From Cheiracanthium punctorium (Eukaryota > Arthropoda > Arachnida > Araneae > Cheiracanthiidae): DNA of 64,000 bases. Position numbers and translations under genes: made by a program. The stretch covers positions 2,480,001-2,544,000 of the forward strand of contig JAWZYV010011619.1 of the NCBI GenBank assembly GCA_038373885.1, given 5' to 3'. Below are positions 11,514-23,960 of the stretch, piece after piece; position 1 is the stretch's first letter, and every line of letters starts with the position of its first letter. The notes below the pieces were generated by a model. The model was not told where the DNA came from and ran no database searches. It saw only the letters and a list, made by a program, of their open reading frames with translations.

Positions 11514-12510
11514 TATATAATGCTAGTGCATCTGAAAGCAATTAAAGCTCTTTTTTCAGGAGTGCGCATGGAGCTAAAAAAATACTTCATCAGTATTTTT
11601 TTTAATTATTCAAAAAGTCATTTATTTTTCAATTTTTTATTTTAATGTAAATACAAGCTTTTGTGTTTATGAAATTTACATATGATTCAATGGTGTAAAT
11701 ACTTCCTTTAGTTTTGGCAATGAATTCTGTTACTACGGTAAATGTATGTTAAAAACAGAATATGAGCTGAATTATTTATTTTAAGAGGATAAAACTGCAT
11801 TTTAATTGAGTGTAGTTTTCCTAAATATAAATAATAACTGTTTTACTAAGATGTGTTTTAATAGGAGTGGATCGTATAAACCCCTTAAGGAGAAAGTACT
11901 CTCTGATGTCAAATTAGGTGAGACTTTTTTTTTTTTTTGCTATTATAATACATATAACCTTATATTTATATCCTTGTTATTCGCTCTTTAAAAACATTAA
12001 CTTTTGCATAAGTGCCCCCAGATGTTTCGAATTATCTAAAGCCGCATGTTGAATTTACCCCTATCACACGCAGCGACGTCTTGTGTTGCGGAGGGGGGGG
12101 GTGACTTTTTAGAAGCTTAGCATCGAAGAATCTCAATTTTTAATTGTAAAAATGTCATAAATGTTTATGGAAAATAATGATCACGGTTACGGAAATCCAG
12201 ACATTCATATTTCTTCTTTAAATTGGATGATTATGTGTCGCAAAATTATGAAGAATGTTCAATTGCTCCGAGAATAAATATAAAGAGCGGGGCCGCTGAC
12301 AGAATGTTCGGGCCCCAGGGCAGGTATTTACGACGACCCCCCCCCCTCACCCTCAAAAAAAATTTTTTTAGTCCAGAAAAGCTTTTTAAACACTTAAGAA
12401 TCCGTACACTTTAAATTTACCGTATGCCATATGTACAAAACCTGGTACATGATAAAGCTTCCATCAAACAAACTGCATGTATTTTATCAGAATTATTTTA
12501 AAATAATGTA
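11514..12510. other. AT-rich DNA with G- and C-runs
   Basis: No gene is seen. Runs of G near 12091-12100 and of C near 12337-12346 could mark the ends of another degraded inverted-repeat element, but the flanking sequences do not pair well enough to call one. Confidence 0.4.
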
Positions 12511-13017
12511 CAGGGTGTGTCACAATTCCCTCCCGGGTTAGGAAGGCTTATAAAAAATGTATGTGTATTACCAATACAGCAACAAAGTTGACTTTATTGG
12601 AGAAAGAAATGTTACAAGTTTTCTTTCAGAAAAGTCTACTATGGGAACCTATCGTGACAGCAATGGATGGAATGTTTCTTTCTTTCTTTGTAAACTTGCA
12701 ATGTTTTTTTCTTGGGTAAAGTCTTCCCCAAGAAAGAAACATTGCAAGTTTTGTTTCACAAATAACGGGCTTCCTCGTCGTTGGATTGGACGAGGTTGTG
12801 CCGACGACAATCGCCTTCTTCCGTGGCCACCTCACTCTCCGGACCTAATTCCAAGCCATATTTGTAATGGGGTTACATAAAAGATCGTGTGTTCGTGGCA
12901 AAGACGAAAGGATCACAACTGCGTTTGTTACACGTGTTAAAACGTGTGTGTGAGTGTGGGAAGAATTTGACTTTAGACTTGATATCTGCCGCATCACAAA
13001 ACAAGCACGGGTTATAG
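12511..13017 (+). pseudogene. Tc1/mariner-type DDE transposase remnant, frameshifted
   Basis: From 12761 one frame reads NNGLPRRWIGRG and then LLPWPPHSPDLIP, the conserved stretch around the last catalytic acid of Tc1/mariner-like DDE transposases. After a frameshift at about 12860, a second frame reads WGYIKDRVFV, the usual continuation in this group, and ends at a TAG at 13015-13017. Only the C-terminal third is recognisable. The upstream part (12511-12760) starts with CAGGGTGTGTCACAATTCCC, a likely terminal repeat, and contains a 25-bp-arm hairpin at 12692-12751 instead of coding sequence. The element is dead. Confidence 0.65.
12692..12751. repeat. Hairpin-forming inverted repeat inside transposase remnant
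   Basis: Arms 12692-12716 and 12727-12751 are 25 bp with one mismatch, separated by a 10-base loop. A further partial copy of the arm (GAAATGTTACAAGTTTTC) lies near 12606. It occupies the place where transposase coding sequence would be expected. Confidence 0.75.
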
Positions 13018-13740
13018 GAGGGGCGGAAGGGTACCGCCCCAATTGAGAAAAAGGAATTAATGGGGAAGATCCTATTTTACTTCCATAAAAGGGATGTATA
13101 TGTCAATCTTCTAACTAACCGCCCTCACCGACAAACTAACTGCCCTCCCCCCCTACCCTATTCCCGACAAATTTGCATTAATCCGTCACTGTCACGAAAG
13201 TTTCACATATTGGACTTCTATGAAATAAAACTTGTAACATTTCTTTATACTATTAAATCTAGGACTTTTTTTAATGTTGAATACTCGCTATTTGAAAACT
13301 AGAGTTATAAAATTCGTAGCCAAATGAATAACGCAGAATGCAAAACGTCAACAAACACCAATGAGAGCCAATGCTTTAGATTGATTTCGGTAACTATGGC
13401 TTGAAAACATCAGTGCGAGAGAGAATATATCCACACACAGATGATGGTAAATCATATTTACCGAAAGCATTTTGCGGCACTAAATCTCATTAGAGTTCGC
13501 TAGCCTTGTTTTTTCGGTGTTAGAACAGAGTTACCTTCTCTATCGAAGATTTTAGGAGACACAAATATTTTATTTTCCCCATAGTATTTGTACGCTAAAA
13601 ATTCGTAACATACGTCCCCCTATTCCAGTAACCCGTAAGAACCGCGCCCCACAACAATCTTCCCACTGTCTTTCCTCCCTTTCGACGGGCCTAATAAAGA
13701 GTATCCCATCGAGACAGCCCAAAACCATCATAGGCACTCC
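13018..13740. other. Noncoding DNA between transposon remnants
   Basis: No gene support. The segment contains two C-rich stretches around 13141-13160 and 13614-13700. The plus frame at 13060-13302 has no recognisable domain. Confidence 0.4.
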
Positions 13741-14842
13741 CAGTGCCGGATTTAGAGGTGTGGAGGCCCTGGAGCAACAAAGGATGGTGGCCCCTAATTA
13801 TTTCTCAAACAAGTTGGCAATTTTTCGACAACCAGCTAGGGAATGCAATCACGTTCCCGCGGGAAGACTATAGCATGAATATAATTTTCATATTTATCTA
13901 AGGAATTGCATTAATTATCAAATAATATAAAGCATTAAACTTGATAGAGCTTACAATCTTACATTTTCTTATTTTTCTCTATTAAAATTAATTTCTATTT
14001 GAATGAAATGTCAATCCCGCGGGATTAACAAATCCCAAATCCTTAATCCCACGAAAAAAAATAATGCGGGATTGCATTCCCTAAGTATTGGAAGACATAC
14101 ATCTACTGCATCCAATTCCATTCATGGAAAATATTTTATTTGGGGGGAAATAGTAGTGGACGCAACAATAAACGCAATATCGCTAAGCGAAAAAGAGTGC
14201 GGGATTGTATTCCCTGCAACCAGCGTGGTTAAGTACCGTTGACTGCCGAATAAAGGCCGTTAACTCGTAATTTAGAGGTCCAGGTGTATTTTACAAGGAG
14301 TGTGCGTCGCCACACATCCTTGGCATTTGTTTTTTGCTTAGTCCTAGAGTATAACCTCAAAAACCCCTGGTAGCTTGTCTAAGTTTTCCTTTGTGGTATT
14401 ACTTGAGACGAGTTTGGCTTTCTGCCTGCGTAACATTTTTTACACGCACTCCGCAACATAATCCATCATTTTACATTTCGATGTGGATGAATTCAATTCT
14501 TCAGTATATAATAGAGTGATTATTTACTTTGTTGATTGTTTCTCGCAAATATACACATGAATTATCGGATCGAAGATTAATATTAACCATTTTGAGAAGA
14601 ATTCGAAACGCGCTTTGGAATGTTCAGAAACGAAAAATGAGTGGGAAAAGTGAGAGAACTCGTCTTTCATAATGCCAGAATTTCATTTTTTAAATTATTT
14701 TGCACATCATTCGGCATTCGTTAAGATATTAATTAGAATTCGGTAATCATTGGGACAAAAATATCTTTTGTTGGGACTCCCTCTCTTGTGGAAGCCCCGG
14801 GGCTGCAGCCCCGGTTGCCCTCCCCTAAATCTGGCCCTTGTC
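13741..14842. mobile_element. TIR element with GCCGGATTTAG-type ends, host of a nested hAT MITE
   Basis: The left end CAGTGCCGGATTTAGAGGTG and the reverse complement of the right end, ACAAGGGCCAGATTTAGGGG, are similar inverted repeats; the right end also has the GC-rich palindrome CCCCGGGGCTGCAGCCCCGG. A CACTC string borders both sides and may be a target duplication. Most of the interior is the hAT MITE at 13837-14216 plus noncoding sequence. The pairing of the two ends as one element is inferred. Confidence 0.45.
13837..14216. mobile_element. hAT-type MITE with perfect 8-bp target duplication
   Basis: The element starts TAGGGAATGCAATC and ends with the inverted counterpart GATTGTATTCCCTG. 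Both sides are flanked by CAACCAGC (13829-13836 and 14217-14224), a perfect 8-bp duplication typical of hAT. An extra internal copy of the right end (GCGGGATTGCATTCCCTAA, ~14067-14085) gives two nested right ends. It is noncoding; the 79-codon frame across it is spurious. Confidence 0.85.
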
Positions 14843-17739
14843 ACTCTTGCTTTTAAATGAAAGTACTCCAAGCACTCTTGCTTCGAGTAAGAAAAAGATC
14901 CAATACCACAGAGTATTATGACGTGATATCCGATACAAGAGAGGGGGGAAATCATCGGAAACGCAAAAATTGGCATTTGCCTATGTTTAAAGGTGAAGAT
15001 AATCAAAATATCAACCGTGTATATCCATGTATGCCGTGAAATAACGTATGCCGTGAACGTTTAATTCATTCCAAACGGCCCGTGCAGCAGGTAGACATCA
15101 TGTTATTGCAGCATGTGCAATCAACCTCGCCACAGCTTGCGTATGAACGCCTCAATATCCACTGTAGACATTTTGAACATCTCCTAATTTAAACACATGC
15201 AAATAGCGATATCAATGTTTTAATAAAGGGTTTTTCCCCTGCACACCGTAAATGACGTCATACTTTGATCTCGCATTTTTCTAGGAACTGTGGTTTCGTA
15301 AATGTACAACTCATTCAATTCAAAAATATGTTTAAGTCCATGTGGCAGGCTATAATAATTTAATGAGATCAAAATAGAATGTTACTTTTTTTAATTAAAC
15401 TTTTTACGCGTTTTAGTATGAAGATGCCTCTTTGTACAAACTTTTTAATTAAATATTTATAGCAATCGTTAAACGAAAACGAAATTTTAGTCTATTAGGC
15501 TAGTTAATAAAAATACCCAGCATAAGATTTTTTTATTTTGTTTGTACCTGAACATGTTTGATAAATGATTAATTTTGAAATCTTAATTTCATCAGGGACA
15601 AAAGCATTCTCAAAATTAATATCATTTTTGATTATAAAAGAACTTCTTAAATAAGACATATATACATAATGTGGTACAGTACAAACGTTTCGTATGGTAC
15701 AATGGTTTTGTGGATCAACCCTTCTTAAGCTGCAAAGAGTTCCTACTTCCACATAGGTGAAAAATGAGAATTTTCACTACATTGAACGTACAAATCTTGT
15801 TTAATTCACATTTCTCTAATTAAAAAATTACATTTTATTAATTTTTGGAAATGTTTTGTCTGCACTTATTGCATTGTATAACTTGAAAAAATTCCTGAGA
15901 TAACTGCTAATATTTTTCAAGTTAATCTGAGGCATATCTCTTATTAAATATTTTACTTTTTTCTACATTTAAAGTTAATAGGTAACATACATTTAATGAA
16001 TTAACATTTTCAAATTTTTAAAAACTACATGTTTATTTATATTTTCTCTTTGGTTGAACATTCAAAACAGGTTTACTCCTGATTCTAAACTTATTTCAAT
16101 TTAAAAGCATTAGCTGTTACTTATCAGCCAAATATATCCTTGAAATATGATATTTCAATTATTTATAATTTAAATTTAAAGGTAATCTCTGTCTCATTTA
16201 TGGATATATTTTTTAATGTTTAACTCTTCAACCACAAGCTTATTCAAATTTAAAGAGAGGTATGCTTTTAAGATTATGTAAACAAAATTATTCATACATA
16301 ATAAACAATATTTCTGAAGATATTTAATTCATAACTGAAACATTTTAATATTAAATGTTTTGTGTATTTACATATTTATTTGGTTGGCTTTAAAATATTA
16401 TATTAATAGCATACAAATGCTCATTTTCTTTACATTTTTGAATACTTCATCTATCACTTGAATAAATATGCAGAATTTTATGCAATACATTACATGTTTC
16501 ATTTTAAAAATAATACATATTCAACACATATTTTAAAATTATGTTTACTTTACCATGAAAAGCGTTTAAAATTCCTAACAACTCAATGAAAATGCAGTTC
16601 TTTGCAATGCTTGCTTGACATATTTAGAACGGAGCTTATATATATTTATATATATATTGTTTATTTTCATTTTAAAAATCGTATTTTTCTCTCTTCGCTT
16701 AATTTGGTATTTAAATTTTAATAAATGCATTTCCATCTGTAAAAACTAAAAGATATTTACTAAGAAAATTACGTTATTAAAACTAAAATTATTGCAATCA
16801 AAGGTTTTTTTAATCAAGGAATAATAAATCAGAGTTTAAATTCGATAGTCATGCTCTATTAACATTTTTCAATTAATGTGGTTTTAACAAAGACTTTGAT
16901 CTGATCTTATTTATATTTTATAAAACATTCATTAAATTATTTCCAAATACTTATGCAAAAATAACTTTTTTTTTCAAATAAATCTTTATGATTGAAAAGA
17001 TTCTTTTCACTAGAGTTTTAATGTATGTTTCGTTAATTTTCGCGTTAAAGTGTATTTTGAAATCCAAATTAAAATAATTTTTAGAAACGTTTAATTTAGG
17101 TACACTTCATGTATGAATAATTATTCGAAGAACCATATAAAAAGCTCCTTAGAATAAATATCCATTGAAACTGAAAGAGATATTTGTCAATTTCTCGTAA
17201 AAGAAAGAAAGAAATATGCAAGTTTAATTTTTTTGCATGAATTTTAATTAAGATGTCAAAACTATTCGTTGTCTTCATTTATTTATTTATTTGCATTTCA
17301 ATCAAATACTGTATGAAAATATTTCATAACTATTTTACAAATTCATAAATGGAATTTTTAAAAGTAAAATGTACGCATGTGTGACATCTTTATTTGAAAT
17401 AAATCAGCATTCTCTACAACCAAGAAAATTTGTTTTGAAATGCTAATAAGTCTAGCGCTGTACTCTTTTGATTTCAGAATTTCATAGGTTATTCTGGACA
17501 TTAACCAAACATCTGCAGTGTTATTTTTTACATAAAAGTTAGTTGTACGTGGAATCTACGTTGAAAACTCTTGCAAACCTTCCACTGTCGTTCTACATTA
17601 ATAAATAATGATTAAGATTTTTCACAAAATGAATATAAACCCTTATCTAAAAATTGACATAATTCTGATGTTGACACCGTATTGTTTTTTGTAGTCCACT
17701 AAATTATAAACATTTCTGATGTACTTCAATTTAAATTTA
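14843..17739. other. AT-rich DNA without a recognised gene
   Basis: Long featureless AT-rich stretch, extreme in composition between 15.8 and 17.4 kb. No coding frame with domain support, no inverted-repeat ends and no tRNA-like promoter were found. Confidence 0.5.
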
Positions 17740-18080
17740 TTAATTTCTTGTCAAACAAAAGTGCCAAACTGGGTTCCGTTTTGAGAACTTATTTTTTGAC
17801 CAATTTCATTATATATTGCCTGAAGTCGCAAACTTGGCGAGATTTAGAGAATGGCTCCCTCAATGACTGCCCATAAATGTCAGTGTATCGAAAGACTTGC
17901 AGGTGACCCTGTAAGTAAACTATCCGCAATAAAAAGGAAGATGTACTTGGTGTTGCAACAGTCCTAAATACATAATTTCAGCATTCTTCAGCTAATTACT
18001 TTAGAGTTATGCGAGACGCATACGTACGTAAATTAATACACACACATAGACGTCAGGCCAAAACTAGACTACATGGGTTA
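17740..18080 (+). repeat. Dispersed repeat family X, copy 1
   Basis: It shares ordered blocks with 22.1-22.4 kb and 23.4-24.0 kb: a GCCAAACTGG / GTCAAGCTGG segment before AACTTATTTT, a TGACCCTGTAA / TGACCCTATAA segment, a GTTG..ACAGTC(C/T)TAAATA segment, and a downstream GCATACGTACGTA or GCATACGTAAGTACATA segment followed by GACGTCA. The spacing is similar in each. Family identity is unknown and no coding potential is seen. Confidence 0.5.
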
Positions 18081-19700
18081 TATTATTGTAGATTATTGAC
18101 ACAAATAAGGGTGTAAAAATACAAAATACAAAGTGTGGATTTCAGAGTATTTTAGTTACATGCAAAACTGTCTAATGAATTACAAACTGTGACTTTAACT
18201 TTTACGCTGATGCTTATGACGTAATTCTTGTTTATCACGAATTTCGTGATGAATGATAAATATTACAACATAAAGTGATAAATATTTTATTAACATTTCG
18301 TTAAATTTATTATCATAGAACTTTGATATTTGTATGCACCATAAATAATTTCATACTTCCATACAGCGCACAAATTAAAATTTATCTTTTTAAATCTACA
18401 TAATCCGCGACTAAATTTCCGCTTGAAATGGATGTTCTTTTACTAAAAATCAAGATGAACATTGACCATATGAAATGTCTAACTTTTTTTAATTTCATGA
18501 ACACTTTTAAATAACCATTGCATATCTTCACGGTAACCATAAATTTTTTCAAACAAAAAATACCAATCCGGTGTTTTGCTCTTTGAAATGGAATTCTTCC
18601 AATTGGTCAAAAACTCACATTCTTGGCCTTTTGTATCATCATATTTGCTTTTCACATCTTTCCACAGAAAAGCATATATCTATATAATCAAAAGCTTAAT
18701 ATTTTTCAAGAATTCGGTAATAACCTTCAATAGTTTTTGAGTCATCACTGGCCAATATCTTTACCCCCGCACTCAGGCGGCAAAGAATATAAAAATAAAT
18801 GAGCCTTCCGAAGACAAGCGCTTATCAAAGGCTTTTAACTTCCCCTTTTCGCTTTAGCTGAGAATTTTAACACGGAGGCCATAAAACAAAATTGAGTTTA
18901 TTAGAATTCCTTCAACAATTTTTGAGTAGTATTCTATCATCCTCATTTTTTAAAACTTTTTTTTTTTCGCCTTACACTTCTTCATATGTGCGATCCTCTT
19001 TATGCCTTTCATATATTTAAACTTTTCGTTGTACTTTAAATTTACATTTTGACGAGATGGGAGAAGAAATGGATGGTAAAAAAAAAATACCAAATATAAA
19101 TAAGGAGGATTGGAGAGAGGGTCATAAAAAGATACTTACGAGATTCTTTTTTTAAATTCTGTCCTTCCATTTCGTTCCTTTATGACGCCGCACAAGAAGA
19201 CTGCTGTTGCCAAAAGCAATTTGGGTTTTTAAAAAAATCAAATCAAGCGGGAACAGTATGTCTTGGGGTGAATATTAAATTAATTTTTGAAACCTAATTT
19301 TACAATTTTATATTTGCTTGGGAAGCATTTCAGTGAATTTTCATAAGTTCGCAATTAGAAAAACTTTGAAGAAGGTTAAACATAAAATTTTTGCCGACTA
19401 CTTTGATTCTTAAATACAGTCTGAACTTCTTATATAATTTCGAATTATAATTATTAGTCTTTAATAATACATAAAATTTCAGGAGAGTCAATACACAATT
19501 CGACAGTTTTTCTTTGAAAATACTTTAAAAGAAAATTAGGCGAAATCATATCTTGGCGTCTTTTGTTGTTTTCACCGTCATTAATCCATTTTTACTTTCC
19601 GAACATGTGCCATGTAAGGAAAGTACTGTAATAATGAAAAAATTCGACTTCGAGATTTTGGTATATTTACACGTTTTGAGGTCTTCTGAATTCATTTATG
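18081..19700. other. AT-rich DNA without a recognised gene
   Basis: No supported feature. A segment at about 18.74-18.87 kb is less AT-rich but carries no open frame or repeat ends that I could recognise. Confidence 0.45.
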
Positions 19701-19713
19701 TTATTTTTACTAG

Positions 19714-19739
19714 GTGTGTGTGTGTGTGTGTGTGTGTGC
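19714..19739. repeat. (GT)n microsatellite
   Basis: About 13 GT units directly precede the ~170-bp-unit repeat that begins near 19742. Confidence 0.9.
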
Positions 19740-20232
19740 ATGAACACGATAGCTCCTAAACGGGGCGTTCTATTGAGCTCAAATTGGGTATATATGTTAT
19801 AAACCACCGTCGCAAGACCAGTGCTGAGTTTGTTGTGTATAGGACTTATAGTTTTTCTACAGAGCTACGAAAAAGATTTCTTTTACGTCATGGCCTATGG
19901 GAGAAAATTCTTGAAAGTGCGCTAGTGTTTAAACGGTACATTCCATTGAGCTCAAGTTGGGTATATATGTTATAAATCACCATCCTAAGACCGGTATTGA
20001 TTTTGATGTGTATAGGCCTTATAGTTTTTCTACGAGGCTACGACAAAGATTTCTTTTACACTACGGCATATGGGGAAAAATTATTGAATGTGCGCTAGTG
20101 TTTAAGCGGCGCATTCAATTGAGCTTCAGTTTGGTATATATGTTTGAATTATTCATCTGTTCAAATTTATTTAAATGCTTGGTAATGATCTTAATCGTAA
20201 GTGTTCGGAAAGTCGAGTGGAGTCACTCCAGA
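19740..20232 (+). repeat. Dispersed repeat with ~170-bp tandem units, copy 2
   Basis: The landmark ATTGAGCTCAA(A/G)TTGGGTA starts at 19772 and 19947, and a diverged form recurs at 20118, giving periods of 175 and 171 bp. Each full unit ends with GTGCGCTAGTGTTTAA(A/G)CGG. The last 80 bases contain AAGTCGAGTGGAGTCACTCC, shared with copy 1 near 815. Two similar predicted peptides overlap the units (19784-19975 and 19957-20262) because of the duplication; I do not consider them genes. Confidence 0.75.
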
Positions 20233-21529
20233 TTTTTTATAAATACTATAAAAGGAATTTAGAGTAGGTGAACAGAAATCAAATTCAAGGCTGCAAAATT
20301 AGCTAAAATTCATTTAATATCATCGCAGATTTCATAAAATTGAGAAAAAATAATTCTAACGATGACCAAGTGTATTTTACCTGCTTCTAAATTGCTTAAA
20401 CATAAATGCATGACTTTTTAAAATGGGCTGAGAATGAAAGTGTAACTTCATTTAGGCCTACCATACTTTGAAAAATAATTTTTAAAAATTTCAGCATGTA
20501 GTTTCCCATAAAAATCACGAAAAACGTTTAAGTTCGAAAAATTAGAATTTGCACTCTGTAGCTCTAATAAAACCAAATAAAGTAGTATAGCCTCATTCTA
20601 CTTTATTTAGTCCTAATACTACTATTTTTAGTAGTTTAATAGTTTTGTATTCATTTTCCTTTTCATTTGCATAAAAATTCGGGGAAAATTTGGATGTGAA
20701 TTTATGCTTGTTTGCCCTAGAAATAAAGTTACCATACATTTTTAAAAACTAAAAATTATTTCCATAATGATCTTCTATTTATTTTACACGCATATTTATA
20801 TAAAAACTACAACATTTTCTTTCTATTACGGAAAAATGAAAGTGTAGCCAATTGGCTACAGTATGCACTGTTGGGTTAAATATGTTAGAGCAGAAAGGAC
20901 ACCAGTCAGGTAGTCAGGTTACTATCAACAACTTCAGAGGTTCTATTCTTATCTAACAAGAATAAGGCCATGCTCACCATGATCCAGGTCTTTAAAATTT
21001 TTATCAGCTTCCTCCTATTCCTTCATGGTCCACTGTAATCTTGCCACAAATTTACTCGCCATGTATTCCAAATCATAAGTTCGCTTACTTATCTTCGTTG
21101 TTTCAATTTCATGTCTAAAAATCTGTTTTTAATTTGTAACGTTCTAAAATGACGTTAAAAACTCTGAAAGAAAATTGCAATCAAACACTCTGCTTACAAA
21201 TGAATTCCCATAAGCCTCTGCAACACTTCAAAAAGATAGTTATAGGATCTCAGTTAGGATAATTATGATAGTTATGGGATCAGCTCAAAACCAGAAAGAT
21301 AAATTTTTGTTCAGTTTTAACAGTAGTTTTGTTTAGTTTTCACCGGATGTAACGTGTTAAAAAATCGTTTCCTCTTAAAAAAAGCTTCGCAAAATTTTGG
21401 TGTACATTTTACATAAAACTAATAAGCTTTAACAAAGAGATATGTAAAGGCATAGCACGTACATAGGATTTAATTATCATCCTACTATCATTTCATTCAT
21501 TTTTGAAGATGAGGGTTTTTTGTCTTACG
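20233..21529. other. AT-rich DNA without a recognised gene
   Basis: No supported feature on either strand. Around 20570-20640 the pairs AAATAAAGTAGTA and ACTTTATTTAG give a weak inverted repeat. Confidence 0.45.
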
Positions 21530-21745
21530 GCAAGTCTGCGTGAAAGGCATATGCCTAGGAAAGGGGGAATGCCTTGGGCACAGAACTTTTTAAGTGGGTT
21601 CTTACGCGTATTCACATTACACCTGGAGAAAGTCACCCAAAACTAAAGACCGTTAGATCGGCAACTACTCGACAGACCCGAACCCGGGACCTTCACACTT
21701 CAGACATCTACCCTGTTCAGTGTCTTATCCACTTTTTGAAGATTA
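21530..21745 (-). repeat. tRNA-derived SINE (minus strand), probable
   Basis: On the minus strand the segment reads TGGATAAGACACTGAAC (A-box-like) and about 35 bases later GGTCCCGGGTTCGGGTC (B-box-like, + strand ~21674-21690). The downstream body extends toward 21530. The boxes are imperfect and no target duplication was seen. Confidence 0.45.
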
Positions 21746-22099
21746 GAGCTTTCAAGAACAGATACTGTAACTTTAAAAAGATGTATACAATGAACATTAT
21801 TTTTTATATGACTATCTTGGTGATATTCAAAATTATCAGTTATAAAGATACGAATTTTGTTTTATCTTAAGGTAAATATACCAGTAATGGGCCAGCTACC
21901 TGTAAAAGTCCACTTTCTTTTACAAATAATAAACAAGTTCTCAAATTAACCCTGGATACAATTGAAATAAAAGATCTTACTGAAGAAGAAAAAAGTCTCA
22001 TGTTGACAACACAACACATGCTTCCTTGTACGTCTATTAAATTACATAAATTTTTGATGTCTTTCTTTCAAAGTTATTTAATTTTATAATGAGATACGA

Positions 22100-22440
22100 T
22101 AATTGAATAATATTGAGGTGTGGCGATTTCTCTCCAGATGAAACAGATGTCGCCAAGCTGGTTCAGTTTCAGAAACTTATTTTGGGTGCAAAATTGCACA
22201 ATACTTCACTCAAAATCTCCAAGCTTGTCGACAGTTTGTGAGATTTTCGGCATATCCCAAATAATGATTGTTCATGGACATTTAATGTATTGAAGCTAGC
22301 CATGGACCTTAATGGATTGAAAGGCTTTTGGGTGATCCTGTAACTAAATTTTTGATGCACTTCCTTCAAGCTCATTTTGTATGAATCTGATATCAAAAAC
22401 TTGAATATCCTACTACATAGTTTGCTGATCACTCTGTAAC
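22100..22440 (+). repeat. Dispersed repeat family X, copy 2
   Basis: It shares with the copies at 17.7 and 23.4 kb the GTCGCCAAGCTGGTTC...AACTTATTTTGG block, a CTCAAA(A)TCT block, the TTGTATTGAAGCT / ATGTATTGAAGCT block and a GATCCTGTAACTAAA block. The minus-strand frame at 22169-22432 runs through it and has no support. Confidence 0.5.
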
Positions 22441-22830
22441 CATACCGGGTAACAACTTCACTATAAATATTTTACCGCCATTACTTCAAGAAGATAAAAT
22501 GTTCAAAAGATTGAAAAGCAGTAAAAGAGTAATAACATCTACACAGTTTATACGATCCGCTTATATTTTTTCATAATTATGTATAAAAATATAAAAAACA
22601 ATCAGTGCTACTTTAAAACTGCGAAAATCCACCAGTTCCCCCCTTTTTAAGCGATTTTTTTTTTTTTCCATTTTCAGCTTTATTTTATTTCCGACAGTCG
22701 GAAAAGTAAATCATTTGCTTGACGAAATGAGCTGTTGCAATCGATATGACGTCATATTCATCACGGTCATCAGGCTTTGAAAAGAAAATGTGATTCCAAT
22801 TCCTTTAAAATAGTTTTTCCAGATTACATA

Positions 22831-23197
22831 GGGTGCGTTCAGACTGCTACTTTTGAGGAGCTCGAGTTCCTCGGGAAAAACTCAAGCCATTCACGATTCC
22901 CGACTTGAGCTACTCGAGGAGATGAACAAGGTGTGCACGCTGCCAAGCTGAGTAGCTCGAGTTTTTCCCAACTGCCCTAAGATTTTCCTTGGGAAGTTGG
23001 GGAAATAGATCACGTGACCTTTTCATGTTGTTTTCGTTTGTTCATCATTCACTCCGCTGGTTAGTAAATATGTGCCGCCATGTTTTTTTTCCTATTAACA
23101 ACCCAATACTTGTCCACGATGCCAATCTCCCAAGTAAAACACAAGTAGCTAGTGTTTTACTCGAGATTTGCCCGAAAGTGGCAATCTGAACGCGCTC
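22831..23197. mobile_element. MITE with GCGTTCAGA-type inverted ends
   Basis: The left end GGGTGCGTTCAGACTGCTAC and the reverse complement of the right end, GAGCGCGTTCAGATTGCCAC, match at 15 or more of 20 positions. The interior is rich in self-complementary AGCTCGAG and CTCGAGGAG blocks (22860-22960). The target duplication is not clear. Frames inside are noncoding. Confidence 0.6.
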
Positions 23198-23439
23198 AAA
23201 GTTATTTTTTTTTCCACAAATAAATCGTCTGCATGGATATAAGAATGGCTGTGTACACAAAACGAAATAATTTGAATGCCAAAAGTTTCCGCGCGTTCCC
23301 AGAAGAGCATGAAATTCGATTTGGGTATGTAATAAAAATTGAATATCAACTTATTTATTTTAAGTGGACGAAGATGAACAATATTGAGCGTAGACATATT
23401 TTCATCAAATGTTTATTCTAGCGCCCGTTTTAATTGCCT

Positions 23440-23960
23440 CCACAACAGGCTTTGACTTCTAGTGGTATTAAGATTTGGAAATTTCTCGGCAAATATAACA
23501 GCTATCGTCAAGCTGGATTTAGTTTTAATAACTTATTTTGGCGCTAAATTTGACGAAATTGCGCCAAAACTCTCAAAGATTGGCGACGGTTGGCAAAATT
23601 TTGAGCATGACCTAAATGATTGACTACGTACTTTTCTGACAATGGTTTGTATTGAAGCTGACCGTAGACTTTTGTATTGAATGTATTGAAATTCCTTTCA
23701 ATGACCCTATAAATAAACTGCTCAGTCGATTTCAATCAAAAAGGGGGGTACTCAGCTAGTTGTTACGACAGTCTTAAATATAAAATTTTATCCTTTTACG
23801 ACAAATTTTTTTAATTACGTTAGTTGCATACGTAAGTACATACTTACGTACACTCGAACGTACTGACGTCACTAAAAGGTTAGTCGAAATAGACTCGCTG
23901 TTGTTCAAAACAGAGCGTACATGCATACATGGGTACCTTGCGACGTCGTGTGAAAGTTCA
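23440..23960 (+). repeat. Dispersed repeat family X, copy 3 (longest)
   Basis: This is the fullest copy of the family also present at 17.7 and 22.1 kb: GTCAAGCTGGATTTAG, AACTTATTTTGGCGC, TTGTATTGAAGCTGACC, TGACCCTATAAATAAACTGC, ACAGTCTTAAATATAA and a 3' part with ACATACTTACGTAC and ACTGACGTCACT. No domain is recognised in any frame. Confidence 0.55.

Noticed and set aside
12084..12346. G-run and C-run pair as ends of another MITE
   Set aside because: Flanking bases do not form convincing inverted repeats and no target duplication is visible.
19784..20262. Two similar predicted peptides suggesting a duplicated gene
   Set aside because: The similarity follows from the ~170-bp tandem repeat; the same family near position 1 does not preserve the frame.
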